Below are positions 1-8,465 of a stretch of 42,868 nucleotides of DNA, one piece after another. The position numbers and the translations under genes are program-made. Source of the stretch: JANXQG01 sp037147235 (lineage in GTDB: Bacteria; Planctomycetota; Planctomycetia; Pirellulales; Thermoguttaceae); contig JBAWVO010000015.1 of the NCBI GenBank assembly GCA_037147235.1, forward strand, positions 1 to 42,868, given 5' to 3'. The notes under the pieces were generated by a model that saw only the letters and a program-made list of their open reading frames with translations, ran no database searches and was not told where the DNA came from. Positions within the stretch are counted from its first letter, which is position 1; the number at the start of each line of letters is the position of its first letter.

Positions 1-88
1 GCGGGCGTCTCGCCTGCCTGGTTCAACCACAACATCTTGGGCAGGCGGGACGCCTGCACCACAATCATCCGCAAACCCGGCGGTGAGC
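1..88. repeat. Partial copy of the 111-bp palindromic element (family R1), cut by the window edge
   Basis: This is the right part of the element found complete at 15073-15183 and 35542-35652. The two long arms (GCGGGCGTCTCGCCTGCC and its inverted partner GGCAGGCGGGACGCCTGC) are present, followed by a degenerate terminal repeat (GGCGGTGAGC instead of GGCGGAGAGCC). The left terminal repeat lies outside the window. It ends about 10 bp from the stop codon of the neighbouring inositol-phosphatase gene. Its first 31 bases are identical to the last 31 bases of the window. Confidence 0.9.
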
Positions 89-97
89 GGATCTTGC

Positions 98-901
98 TTA
101 ACGACAACCGTCTCCCATTTCTCGCACCAACTCCAGCAATTGCTGATGCAAATCTTGGTTTGCCGAGGCGAGAAAACGACCCGTCCCAAGATCGACAGGC
201 CCGCCTTCCGGTGATGTGACGATCCCTCCTGCCTCCTGGACCAACAGCACCCCGGCGGCAATATCCCAAATCTTGGTCGAAAATCCCCATAACACGCCGT
301 AACGTCCTGCGGCGACATCGCACAAATTGAGTGATGCCGAGCCGGTACGGCGAATGCCCTGGCAACGAAACAGAACCTTATTGAACATCACCAAGTCAGG
401 GGAGTCGTGCTGAAGCCGTGCCGGAAAACAGGATCCGGCAATCACTTCGGATAGCCGGTTCGAGCTGCTGGTGCGGATCGGCCGGCCGTTGAGAAAGGTG
501 CCCCGGCCGACTGCGGCAGTAAAGCACTCATTCAGCGATGGATCAAAAACTGCCCCGACAAGCACTTTGCCACGATGCTCCAGGGCGAGCGAAACGGCAT
601 AATGGGGGATTCCGTGTACGAAATTGGTTGTTCCGTCCAGCGGGTCGACGATCCAGCGGTAGTCGGTCTTGCTGGGGGTGTCACCGGCAAGTTGATCTTC
701 CTCGCTGAGTACGGAATGGTGAGGGAATGTCTGCAAAACGGTCGTTTTGACGACTTCCTGGGCGGCAAAATCAGCCTCGGTGACAAAGTCGGCCGGCCCC
801 TTGTGCTGGACGCTGGTTTTGCCAATCCAGTCTTGGATGGTCGCCCCCGCCGACCGAACAGCCTTCTCACAGATCTCAAGATGTGCTTGGAGTTCGCTCA
901 T
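98..901 (-). CDS. suhB: Inositol monophosphatase family protein (SuhB-like)
   Basis: A 267-residue protein of the Mg2+-dependent inositol monophosphatase family, which hydrolyses inositol phosphates or related sugar phosphates in the cytoplasm. The family metal-site motifs are all visible: SEED at residues 66-69, DPLDGTTNF at 86-94 and WDIAAG at 212-217. The reading frame is open 81 codons further upstream, but that extension runs through intergenic repeats. I chose the ATG at 901, which gives the normal family length. No Shine-Dalgarno is visible. A TATAAT hexamer on the coding strand (909-914) lies only seven bases before the ATG, so a leaderless transcript is possible, but no good -35 box is seen. 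The exact substrate cannot be decided from sequence: SuhB, a histidinol-phosphatase-like or a PAP-phosphatase-like activity are alternatives. Confidence 0.9.
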   Translation of the reverse strand: MSELQAHLEICEKAVRSAGATIQDWIGKTSVQHKGPADFVTEADFAAQEVVKTTVLQTFPHHSVLSEEDQLAGDTPSKTDYRWIVDPLDGTTNFVHGIPHYAVSLALEHRGKVLVGAVFDPSLNECFTAAVGRGTFLNGRPIRTSSSNRLSEVIAGSCFPARLQHDSPDLVMFNKVLFRCQGIRRTGSASLNLCDVAAGRYGVLWGFSTKIWDIAAGVLLVQEAGGIVTSPEGGPVDLGTGRFLASANQDLHQQLLELVREMGDGCR

Positions 902-951
902 GAAAATGATTATAACAAATAATTCGTTCAGCGAGGGGCTCCCGACACCGC

Positions 952-976
952 GTGGCTCGGTCAGGAGACCGGCCAC
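952..976. repeat. Short palindrome (family R3)
   Basis: GTGGCTCGGTC and GACCGGCCAC are imperfect inverted arms of a short hairpin. A close relative lies at 9190-9213 (GTGGCTCAGTC...GACCGGCCAC), also between genes, so this is a dispersed repeat and not an operator unique to the neighbouring gene. Confidence 0.65.
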
Positions 977-1020
977 AACAGGTCTTGCGGGAATTCTGCT
1001 ACAATCATACTTTTTTGACA

Positions 1021-1157
1021 CTTCCGGTTTTAGATGCAGAAGTAGGGTGGGGAGAGTGAAACGAGCCCCACCAAGAGTGGACCGCAACGGAATTGGTGGG
1101 GCTCGCTGCGCTCTCCCCTCCCTACAATTATTCGCGTTCCGCACCTAGAACCGGAAG
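1021..1157. repeat. Nested palindromic element (family R2) between divergent genes
   Basis: Outer arms CTTCCGGTTTTAGATGC (1021-1037) and the complement of CTTCCGGTTCTAGGTGC (1141-1157) enclose a long inner inverted repeat, from GTAGGGTGGGGAGAG at 1042 to CTCTCCCCTCCCTAC ending at 1125. The whole unit could fold into one long hairpin. It occupies most of the space between the divergent gene starts at 901 and 1194, so it would sit in or next to their promoters. The structure resembles a MITE or REP-type element without a transposase gene. Confidence 0.8.
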
Positions 1158-1193
1158 AGCCTACTTTTTCTTACCTCTTTCCTCTCATTTGCT

Positions 1194-1892
1194 ATGAATT
1201 CTAAGTGCTGGCTTTTGGACGGCCATGTTGCTCGGTTGAGTCTGCCGGGGTTATCGCTTGCCTTCGATGCCGATCATCCCGTCAAGGGAATCGCGAAGAT
1301 TACGGTTCTCGATCGGCCTTGGTCCAAGGGCCGCCTGATGGGCATCGCCGGTTCGGTCCAATTCGCCGCTGCCACAACACTCACGGATTGGCACGTCCGC
1401 GGTGATGATTTGATCGCGGTCTATGAAATGGGCCAGCCCGATGCGGCCCGGGTTGATCTGCTGTGGCATGTGGCCCACCCCGCCGCAGAGGATCCGTGGA
1501 TTGTCCGCGTCGAACTGCTGGTGTCCGTGTGTACCGACCGACTCGACTGGCGACCCGATGTTTGCCTCGAAAGCGTTCTTCCCGAGGTGACCGTGGTCGA
1601 GAAGTTTGATTTGCTTGGAAACCTCTTTGCCGCCCAGGGTTGGTCGCTCGCGGTGATGGTTCATCCGGCCGATCTAGGCCATCGTGCGTTGACCGCAGAG
1701 GCCGAGACATCCGCCACCTACCATTTACGCCACCCGTTGTTTCAAACCGAATGTTTGGAAAAGGGTGTGATTCTTCGCGCCCGGGCGAGGGCTTGGTTCT
1801 TGCCCTGCGACGTCGAGAGGGTGGCGGTATCCGCATGTTTTACCGAGTTCATTGCGGCCGATCCGCCGCTGAGCAGTAGAATTGAATCATGA
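1194..1892 (+). CDS. Unknown protein translationally coupled to uxaC
   Basis: A 232-residue protein that I do not recognise. It has no signal peptide and no membrane segment, so it is probably cytoplasmic. It is rich in short alternating hydrophobic strands (for example around residues 70-125), which suggests a mainly beta fold, but no catalytic motif stands out. Its TGA overlaps the ATG of glucuronate isomerase in an ATGA junction (1889-1892), so the two are almost certainly co-translated and the protein may work in uronate use. It could equally be a lineage-specific accessory protein. The ATG at 1194 is preceded by no strong Shine-Dalgarno, but codon use and the coupled end support a real gene. 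Confidence 0.75.
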   Translation: MNSKCWLLDGHVARLSLPGLSLAFDADHPVKGIAKITVLDRPWSKGRLMGIAGSVQFAAATTLTDWHVRGDDLIAVYEMGQPDAARVDLLWHVAHPAAEDPWIVRVELLVSVCTDRLDWRPDVCLESVLPEVTVVEKFDLLGNLFAAQGWSLAVMVHPADLGHRALTAEAETSATYHLRHPLFQTECLEKGVILRARARAWFLPCDVERVAVSACFTEFIAADPPLSSRIES

Positions 1893-3331
1893 ACGACATT
1901 TTCATCACCGAAAACTTCCTTTTGCAAAACGACCGCGCCGTCGAGCTATATCACCAGTTCGCCCGTGATCTGCCGATTATCGACTACCATTGCCACCTGC
2001 CGCCGCGGCAGATTGCCGAGGACCACCGCTTCGCCAACCTGACGCAGATTTGGCTCAACGGCGATCATTACAAATGGCGGGCGATGCGCACCGCCGGCGT
2101 GGCGGAACGCTATTGTACCGGCGACGCCGCGGACTGGGAAAAGTTCGCGAAGTGGGCCGAGGTGGTGCCCAAAACGCTCCGCAATCCGCTCTATCACTGG
2201 ACTCATTTGGAACTCAAACGCCCGCTGGGGATCAGCGACCGCTTGCTCAATCCCCAGACGGCGGGTGGCATCTGGGAGGAGTGCAACGCGATGCTTGCCC
2301 GAGACGACATGTCGTGCCGCGGCATCCTGCAGCAGATGAAGGTCTTGTTGGTTTGCACGACCGACGATCCGGTCGATTCGCTGGAATATCACGCGGCGAT
2401 CGCGGCCGACCCGACGTTCAATATCCGCGTGCTGCCGACCTTCCGGCCCGACCGTGCCCTAACAATCGACGCGCCGGAGACCTTTAATCACTACGTTGAC
2501 CGTTTGGCGGAGGTGAGCCAAGTCGATATCGGCGACGTTTTCCCCTGCTTCCTCGACGCCTTGCGGAAGCGGCACGATTTCTTCCATCAGGCTGGCTGTC
2601 GGCTTTCCGACCATGGGCTGGAGACCCTCGATGCAGTCGAGGGCACGGCACTGGAAGCGACCGGCATTTTCGCCCGGGTCCGTCGCGGCAATCGGCCCTC
2701 GCCGGAGGAGATTGCCCGCTTCCGCTCGGCGATGCTCCATGAAATGGCGATATGGGACCACGAGCGCGGCTGGGTACAGCAGTTCCACCTTGGTGCGATG
2801 CGCGACAACAACCATCGGATGTTCCATCAAGTTGGCGCCGATGCAGGTTTTGATTCGATTGCCGACGGTACTTACGCCCGAGGTCTATCGCAGTTTCTCG
2901 ATCGGCTCGACTGCACAAACCGGTTGGCCAAAACGATCCTGTACAACCTCAATCCGACACACAATGAAGTTCTCGGCACGATGGTCGGCAATTTTCAGGA
3001 TGGCAGCGTGCCCGGCAAGATGCAGTTCGGCAGCAGTTGGTGGTTCCTTGACCAGAAGGACGGCATGGAGAGGCAGATCAACTGCCTCTCAAATCTTGGG
3101 CTGTTAAGTTGTTTTGTTGGAATGTTGACCGACAGCCGGTCGTTCCTGTCTTACACGCGGCATGAGTATTTCCGCCGCATCCTCTGCAATCTATTGGGCA
3201 CCGAGATGCACCAGGGCCTCTTGCCGGACGATGTGGAGCTGGTCGGCGCGATGGTCCGCGACTTATGCCACGACAATGCGGTGCGTTATTTTGGATTTGA
3301 CCTGCCCCTTACGAGGTCGGACGCGGATTGA
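1889..3331 (+). CDS. uxaC: Glucuronate isomerase
   Basis: A 480-residue protein matching the uronate isomerase family (amidohydrolase superfamily), which interconverts D-glucuronate and D-fructuronate, or galacturonate and tagaturonate, at the entry of hexuronate breakdown. The N-terminal metal-binding HxH is seen in DYHCH (His34, His36). The family segments around LKRPLGI, the NHRMFHQVGAD region and the C-terminal SFLSYTRHEYFRR region are intact, and length is normal. The start codon overlaps the stop of the preceding unknown gene. The last 23 bp overlap the convergent GH10-like gene on the other strand. No kinase, dehydratase or uronate transporter is nearby, so the rest of the pathway must be elsewhere. 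Confidence 0.95.
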   Translation: MNDIFITENFLLQNDRAVELYHQFARDLPIIDYHCHLPPRQIAEDHRFANLTQIWLNGDHYKWRAMRTAGVAERYCTGDAADWEKFAKWAEVVPKTLRNPLYHWTHLELKRPLGISDRLLNPQTAGGIWEECNAMLARDDMSCRGILQQMKVLLVCTTDDPVDSLEYHAAIAADPTFNIRVLPTFRPDRALTIDAPETFNHYVDRLAEVSQVDIGDVFPCFLDALRKRHDFFHQAGCRLSDHGLETLDAVEGTALEATGIFARVRRGNRPSPEEIARFRSAMLHEMAIWDHERGWVQQFHLGAMRDNNHRMFHQVGADAGFDSIADGTYARGLSQFLDRLDCTNRLAKTILYNLNPTHNEVLGTMVGNFQDGSVPGKMQFGSSWWFLDQKDGMERQINCLSNLGLLSCFVGMLTDSRSFLSYTRHEYFRRILCNLLGTEMHQGLLPDDVELVGAMVRDLCHDNAVRYFGFDLPLTRSDAD

Positions 3332-4784
3332 TCCAAGCAGCTTGTAATGCCGCGAGAGTGCGCAATGCCGGTTTCGCTTGACCTTGGGGAGTGAGCAAGC
3401 CGCCATGGGGAAACTCGTGCGGTTGGCTGTCTTCAAACTGATTCCAGACCACCGCCTGGATCCCCGGTTTGGCAAGAATCAGCGGCACCAAGCGAGCCAC
3501 CCAGGCTTGCTGCGCAGCGAGACTCCACGAACCTGCGGGCAAGTCGATCTTCTGCCTGGCCCTGGGGTCGGTGCCGTCGGCACTAGGCAAGCTCAAACCG
3601 ACCGCCAGCGGCAGGCCCAGAAGGCTCCAGTCGTCCAGAAACCGGTTGACGTCAATTTCGCTCCGCAAAAGCGTGCCTCCGGTAAAGCAACCTAAGTTCA
3701 TTTCCAGAAAAATTGCCTTGAAATCCAAGCGGGCGCGAATGAGCGCGTCGGCAAAATGGATAGGCGAGAGATCGACTGCACGACGCCCCTGGTACTCGCC
3801 CCAGGGCTGATCGATGCCGATCATCAGCGGATGGTCGGGATCGAGTTGCTTGACGCGGCAAATAATCCCGGCCACCAGTCGCAGTTTTTCCTCCTCCGAA
3901 AAACCAAGGACTTGTGAAGTGTTCACGCGAGCCGCACAGTGCCAGAGATCGACCTTTCCACGATAGCGATTCACGACGGCATCCACGAATTGGCCGGCCG
4001 AGGATAGTAAGGTATCGAATTCGTCGTCCCAGAGATAAATCCAATCGGGCAACCCCCGGGCGTCGGGCTGCAAGAGCGGTCCCATGCAAATTCGCAAACC
4101 GTGCCCGCGGCACCACTGGATCTGCCGATCACAAGCCGACCAGTCGAAGCTGCCTTCCGTGGCCTCCACATCGCGCCAATAAACAGGCACCATCGCCATG
4201 TTGAAGGCCGCGAGGAAGGACTGGGCCGTTGCATCGTCCATTTCCGAGCTGCTGAGCGTGCAACCCAGCAGCGATGGCAGCCGGCCCGTCGCCCGGCGGC
4301 GAACGGCGATCAATTGTTCGGAATATGCTACGGCCAGAAGTTGCGAACCTTCCAAGGCAATTCGTAGAATTTCCTGGGCGGCAACTCCATCACCACGGCC
4401 CTGCTGGACCACGGCCCAACTAAATTTTAACAAGGCATCTTTCAGCAGGCGGAGTACCGCTTCTGGAACCGTCAGGCCGATCAACTGCCACTCGTAAAGC
4501 TGGGTGCGAAGCACATTGATCGTGCCACGGGCAAGTTCCAGAGGAAGATGGTACGGCTCCCAGCGCTCGGCCAGCGTGCCCGTCGAAAGGGCCAACAGGC
4601 CATGACCTTCCACGTACCAGGGAACCGTTACCGAGCCGGAATCCGAGACGTCTCGCTCCAGCACCAGTTCACCCTCATCGGTCTCGGCGCGCACGACCCA
4701 CGGCGCGCGATCCATGCCCGACATATAGGCGAACTGCAACACTTCTTCCGTGATGCATTGAGGCGGTGAGACAATAAATCGCAT
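3309..4784 (-). CDS. Degenerate GH10 (endo-xylanase-like) protein
   Basis: A 491-residue protein. The first ~170 residues have no recognised domain. From about residue 170 to the end it follows the TIM-barrel layout of glycoside hydrolase family 10: YWRDVEATEGSFDW (~202-215), GHGLRICMGPLL then LPDW (~228-248), a strand ending in WHCAAR (281-286), FLEMNLG (359-365) and the tail VVWNQFEDSQPHEFPHGGLL. In active GH10 enzymes the strand at WHCAAR carries the Asn-Glu acid/base pair; here the aligned residues are Ala-Arg. A candidate nucleophile Glu remains in FLEMNLG. No signal peptide is evident. It may be a non-catalytic carbohydrate-binding relative or have a changed mechanism. Its 3' end overlaps uxaC by 23 bp. 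Confidence 0.7.
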   Translation of the reverse strand: MRFIVSPPQCITEEVLQFAYMSGMDRAPWVVRAETDEGELVLERDVSDSGSVTVPWYVEGHGLLALSTGTLAERWEPYHLPLELARGTINVLRTQLYEWQLIGLTVPEAVLRLLKDALLKFSWAVVQQGRGDGVAAQEILRIALEGSQLLAVAYSEQLIAVRRRATGRLPSLLGCTLSSSEMDDATAQSFLAAFNMAMVPVYWRDVEATEGSFDWSACDRQIQWCRGHGLRICMGPLLQPDARGLPDWIYLWDDEFDTLLSSAGQFVDAVVNRYRGKVDLWHCAARVNTSQVLGFSEEEKLRLVAGIICRVKQLDPDHPLMIGIDQPWGEYQGRRAVDLSPIHFADALIRARLDFKAIFLEMNLGCFTGGTLLRSEIDVNRFLDDWSLLGLPLAVGLSLPSADGTDPRARQKIDLPAGSWSLAAQQAWVARLVPLILAKPGIQAVVWNQFEDSQPHEFPHGGLLTPQGQAKPALRTLAALQAAWINPRPTS

Positions 4785-4860
4785 CTGCCCCGTCAGAATA
4801 GGATCCTCGAACTGACCAGAAACCTTGGAAAGTGTACCTCAGTATCGGCTTTCGTTCAAG

Positions 4861-4919
4861 GTAGACAGACGGAATGACTGACGGAATGACAAACGGAATG
4901 AATTCCGTTCTACGTAGAC
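4861..4919. repeat. Palindromic repeat, GAACGGAATTCATTCCGTTC family (R4)
   Basis: Three direct copies of a (G)ACGGAATGA-type unit run into the palindromic core GGAATGAATTCCGTTCTAC, and the element is bracketed by GTAGAC at one end and CTACGTAGAC at the other. A second copy of the family lies at 11995-12055. It fills most of the 217 bp between the GH10-like gene and purC. Confidence 0.75.
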
Positions 4920-5001
4920 ACCTCCTAGTCAATTTGGGCGTTCAAGGGTATATTTCAAGTGTAACTCCATCCTTTCCGATCCCCAAATCCCGTTAAGCCC
5001 C

Positions 5002-5886
5002 ATGCCATCCCCTGTCGTTCTGCAAACTTCGCTTCCTGGACTTTCCGTGCGACGCGGCAAGGTCCGTGACGTTTATGATCTTGGCCAGCAACTGCTCCTC
5101 GTGAGCACCGACCGCCTCAGCGCGTTTGACTGGGTTCTTCCGACCGGCATCCCCGACAAAGGCCGCGTGCTGACGCAGATCGCGGCATTCTGGTTCGAGC
5201 GATTGGGCGAACCAAATCACCTAATCACAACCGACATCCGGCAGATGGATCTCCCGGCCGGTATCGACCTTCCAACGCTGGAAGGCCGAACAACGCTCTG
5301 CCGAAAGACCCAAGTGGTGCCGATCGAGTGCGTGGTACGGGGGTATCTATCAGGCTCGGGCTGGGCCGAGTATCGCAAGAGCGGCACCGTCTGCGGCATT
5401 TGCCTCCCGGCGGGCCTGACCGAAAGCTCCCGACTGCCGGAACCCATTTTCACGCCGTCCACCAAGGCGGAATCGGGCCACGACGAGAACATCACGTTCG
5501 AGGTTATGGCCGAGGCCATCGGTCGCGAGTTGAGTGAGGAGCTGCGACGACGAAGCATCGACATCTTTCAACGCGGTGCGGCATACGCCCTGGAACGCGG
5601 AATTATTATTGCCGATACCAAGTTTGAATTTGGCCAGGTCGACGGCCGGATCCTGCTGATCGATGAGGTTCTCACTCCCGACAGCTCTCGGTTCTGGCCG
5701 GCCGATCAATACGCCCCCGGCCGCGGACAGCCTTCGTTCGACAAGCAATTCGTCCGCGACTGGCTGACCGCCAGCGGTTGGGACAAAAACAGCCCCCCCC
5801 CTGCCCTGCCCGACGATGTCGTAGCAAAAACAAGGGCGAAGTACATTGAGGCCTACGAACAATTGACCGGGCGGAAATTTGCTTGA
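5002..5886 (+). CDS. purC: Phosphoribosylaminoimidazole-succinocarboxamide synthase (SAICAR synthetase)
   Basis: A 294-residue enzyme of de novo purine synthesis that joins aspartate to CAIR with ATP. The ATP-grasp-like family motifs are clear: GKVRDVY at 19-25, STDRLSAFD at 35-43, RGYLSGSGW near 113-121, ADTKFEFG, and LIDEVLTPDSSR. The length corresponds to the longer, yeast-like type of SAICAR synthetase. Translation starts at the ATG at 5002; a start further upstream is not needed. It ends 4 bp from the convergent stop of prmC. purQ and purL lie 36 kb away in this window, so the purine genes are not one operon. Confidence 0.96.
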   Translation: MPSPVVLQTSLPGLSVRRGKVRDVYDLGQQLLLVSTDRLSAFDWVLPTGIPDKGRVLTQIAAFWFERLGEPNHLITTDIRQMDLPAGIDLPTLEGRTTLCRKTQVVPIECVVRGYLSGSGWAEYRKSGTVCGICLPAGLTESSRLPEPIFTPSTKAESGHDENITFEVMAEAIGRELSEELRRRSIDIFQRGAAYALERGIIIADTKFEFGQVDGRILLIDEVLTPDSSRFWPADQYAPGRGQPSFDKQFVRDWLTASGWDKNSPPPALPDDVVAKTRAKYIEAYEQLTGRKFA

Positions 5887-5890
5887 TCCG

Positions 5891-6769
5891 TCAAACTCTT
5901 CTCGCCTGCACCACGCGTGGCAGCCGAGCGAGATCCTTAACCGTCGGCCCCGGCTGTAATCCAGGCGAGGCGGCCAACAACGCCTGCACCGCACTGTGGA
6001 TCATGGGGCTGATCTCGATCAATAAGTGGCCACCCGGCCGCAGCCGCTCAGTCGCTTGCAAAATCAATCGTTCGATCACTTCCGTCCCCTTCGGTCCGGC
6101 CAGGAGGGCCTCGCGAGGCTCAAAGTCCTTTACATCCCGAGGCAACTTCTCGTATTCGGCCGTACTGATGTAAGGCGGATTGCTCACGATAAAGTCGAAC
6201 TTCGGCTCGGCCTCAACCCCCGTGAGCAGGTCGCACTCGATCCGTTGAACGCGCTCGGCCACACCATGCTGCCGAGCGTTTTCCGCGGCTATCTCCAGTG
6301 CAACTTTGCTCGTATCGGTAGCCACGAACAGGGCTGCCGGGAGACGCTTGGCCAGCGTCACCGCAAGGATGCCGCTACCCGTGCCGACATCAGCGATCCG
6401 CAGCGGGCTGGAATCGGTACGCTGCTTGGCCAGATCGAGAAGCGCGACGACGATCAATTCGGTCTCCGGCCGCGGAATGAGCACGCCAGGACCAACTTTG
6501 AAACTGAGCGAATAGAATTCTCGTCGCCCGACAAGATAGGCCACGGGCGTTCCCTCCGCTCTCCGGCGAACCAACTCGCGGAAGGCGGCTCGCTTCTCCT
6601 CGTGCGGCACGTCTTCAAAGGTTGTGTAGAGTTGGATCCGCTGGCAGCTCAACGCTTCAGCCAACAGGATTTCAGCGTCCAACCGCGGCGAGTCGGCCCC
6701 GCGACTCTTCAGATAGTCGGCGGTCCATTGCAATAATCGGCCGACAGTCCAAGGGGCAACGGTGGACAT
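5891..6769 (-). CDS. prmC: Peptide chain release factor N5-glutamine methyltransferase
   Basis: A 292-residue SAM-dependent methyltransferase (HemK/PrmC) that methylates the Gln of the GGQ motif of release factors. An N-terminal helical substrate-binding domain (about residues 1-90) precedes the Rossmann domain with DVGTGSG at 127-133 and the diagnostic NPPY at 197-200. It follows prfA, its substrate, on the same strand, the usual gene order. Unusually, the 205 bp between prfA and prmC hold repeats, including a tandem 7-mer that reaches to within a few bases of the ATG, so there is no normal Shine-Dalgarno. Promoter or coupling signals from prfA are probably disturbed. Confidence 0.95.
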   Translation of the reverse strand: MSTVAPWTVGRLLQWTADYLKSRGADSPRLDAEILLAEALSCQRIQLYTTFEDVPHEEKRAAFRELVRRRAEGTPVAYLVGRREFYSLSFKVGPGVLIPRPETELIVVALLDLAKQRTDSSPLRIADVGTGSGILAVTLAKRLPAALFVATDTSKVALEIAAENARQHGVAERVQRIECDLLTGVEAEPKFDFIVSNPPYISTAEYEKLPRDVKDFEPREALLAGPKGTEVIERLILQATERLRPGGHLLIEISPMIHSAVQALLAASPGLQPGPTVKDLARLPRVVQARRV

Positions 6770-6771
6770 GG

Positions 6772-6804
6772 GAAGGAGTTAGGAGTTAGGAGTTAGGAGT
6801 TAGG
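6772..6804. repeat. Tandem AGGAGTT heptamer
   Basis: Four to five head-to-tail copies of AGGAGTT lie immediately upstream of the prmC start (on the opposite strand AACTCCT). Slippage could change copy number. On the coding strand the repeat is pyrimidine-rich and gives no ribosome-binding site. Confidence 0.85.
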
Positions 6805-6818
6805 ACATTCAGTTCGGC

Positions 6819-6957
6819 GTGGGTCTCCCGACCCCGCCGAAAACATCCGACCGAAGGTCTCTCAAAGGGGCGTGGTCGGGAGGCCGCGCCCCAACTGACG
6901 GGGCGTGGTCGGGAGGCCGCGCTCCAACTGAGTACTGACAACTGACAACTGACAACT
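6819..6957. repeat. Compound repeat block between prfA and prmC
   Basis: Two direct copies of GGGGCGTGGTCGGGAGGCC begin at 6868 and 6901, a 33-bp period. They follow a related inverted segment (GGCGTGGGTCTCCCGACCCC near 6827) and precede a short tandem of ACTGACA (about 6935-6957). No gene is seen here. Confidence 0.8.
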
Positions 6958-6974
6958 TCCCACGGCCTCCCACC

Positions 6975-8048
6975 TCACTCAATATTTCCAAACGCATTGC
7001 GCTGGGCTTGGCGGTCGCACTCGATCAGGGCATCGACGACAGGCCCAAGGTTGCCGACAATCACGTTTTCGAGATTGAAGTTTTGGTTAATGCGATGGTC
7101 CGTGAGCCGGTTCTGAGGAAAATTGTACGTGCGAATCCGTTCGTTGCGATCGCCCGAACCAATCTTCTCGCGGCGTTCGGTCGATCGCTTCTTCATTTCT
7201 TCTTCGCGTTTCATCTCGTACAGCCGACTCTTGAGAACGCGAATGGCCTTCGATAGGTTCTTATGCTGGCTCTTTTCGTCCTGACAGCAAACCTCCAGCC
7301 CCGTGGCCGTGTGGGTCAAGCGGATCGCGCTGGCGGTTTTGTTGACGTGCTGGCCGCCGGGACCGCTGGCACGGCGGATCCGTTCGACCACGTAGTCCGC
7401 CGGCTTCAGGTCGATTTCCATGTCCTCGGGTTCGGCCATCACGGCCACCGTCGCCGCCGAGGTGTGGACGCGACCCTTGGTCTCGGTTTCCGGCACGCGC
7501 TGCACACGATGGCCGCCGTTCTCATATTGCATGGCGCGGAAGGCCCCCTCCCCTTCCAGACCGAGAATCACTTCCTTAAACCCCCCCAGTTCAGTTGGGC
7601 TCATGTCCATGACTTCGACCTTCCATCCTTTCGCCTCGCAGTAGTGGCGATACATTTCGTACAGATCACGAGCGAACAATGCCGCTTCATCGCCGCCGGT
7701 GCCGGCGCGGATCTCCAACATGCAGCGAGTCCGTTGGGCGTCTTCACCGCCGACAACCGAGTCAAGAATTTCGCTCCAGCAGGCTTCACGGCCTGTTTTC
7801 AGCTCGGACAGTTCCATTTCGGCTAACTGCCGCAACTCGAGGTCGTCGCCCGCGACCATGGCATTGGCCTCGGCGATTTGGGCATTGAGTTGTTTGAATC
7901 GACGGTACTTCGTCGCCGATTTGGCGAGCGAGCCATGTTCGCGCGCAACCATCGCCAGACGAGCCGAGTTGGCCAGCACGTCAGGGTCGGTCATCTGATG
8001 CTCCAACTCCTCGAAGCGAGCGAGTTGCTGTTCCAAGATCTCGCGCAT
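6975..8048 (-). CDS. prfA: Peptide chain release factor 1
   Basis: A 357-residue class I release factor that reads UAA and UAG and triggers peptide release in the ribosome A site. The PxT stop-codon-reading motif is PET at 186-188 and the catalytic GGQ is at 231-233 within ASGPGGQHVNKTASA. Both settle the identity as RF1 and not RF2 (which has SPF). I chose the ATG at 8048 because it begins the conserved N-terminal helix (MREILEQQLARFEELE). The open frame extends 56 codons further upstream but overlaps rpmE. It lies between rpmE and prmC, the widespread bacterial arrangement. The methylated Gln would be the substrate of the neighbouring PrmC. Confidence 0.97.
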   Translation of the reverse strand: MREILEQQLARFEELEHQMTDPDVLANSARLAMVAREHGSLAKSATKYRRFKQLNAQIAEANAMVAGDDLELRQLAEMELSELKTGREACWSEILDSVVGGEDAQRTRCMLEIRAGTGGDEAALFARDLYEMYRHYCEAKGWKVEVMDMSPTELGGFKEVILGLEGEGAFRAMQYENGGHRVQRVPETETKGRVHTSAATVAVMAEPEDMEIDLKPADYVVERIRRASGPGGQHVNKTASAIRLTHTATGLEVCCQDEKSQHKNLSKAIRVLKSRLYEMKREEEMKKRSTERREKIGSGDRNERIRTYNFPQNRLTDHRINQNFNLENVIVGNLGPVVDALIECDRQAQRNAFGNIE

Positions 8049-8115
8049 AAATGAGCTTACCGGCTGGGTCAAGCGCAGCCCAGACCGACAACGAAGCGTA
8101 AAACTTACCTGGTAC

Positions 8116-8382
8116 TCAGGTCGTTTCCGCTTGGGCCGGGGTGTCAGCGGGCTTCTTCTTGCCACGCTGCAGGCTGGCATAGCCTGTACTGGAAAACTTC
8201 CGCTGGAACTTCTCAATGCGGCCCGCAGTGTCGATATACTTCAGCTTGCCGGTGTAAAACGGGTGGCAGGCGTTGCAAATATCGACCTTGAGTTCGTCCT
8301 GGGTGCTGCGGGTCACAAACGTGCTGCCGCAGCCACAAACGACCTTGGTTTCCACGTACTTGGGGTGAATTTTATCTTTCAT
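8116..8382 (-). CDS. rpmE: 50S ribosomal protein L31, zinc-containing type
   Basis: An 88-residue L31. Four cysteines in the zinc-ribbon arrangement (C16, C18, C36, C39, the last pair in CNACHPFYTG) identify the zinc-binding form. The ATG at 8382 has a good GGAG Shine-Dalgarno (coding strand AACGGAGATT) and begins the family N-terminus MKDKIHPKY; the longer frame to 8433 is not needed. The C-terminus has a Lys/Ala/Pro-rich tail of about 20 residues beyond the common core. It is first gene of rpmE-prfA-prmC. Confidence 0.96.
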   Translation of the reverse strand: MKDKIHPKYVETKVVCGCGSTFVTRSTQDELKVDICNACHPFYTGKLKYIDTAGRIEKFQRKFSSTGYASLQRGKKKPADTPAQAETT

Positions 8383-8465
8383 AATCTCCGTTCCTACTGC
8401 GGGAGGGCAATCGCGAATCCACCATTCTATCACAGTCTCGGACGCAGGGCAAGACCCGCTTCACT

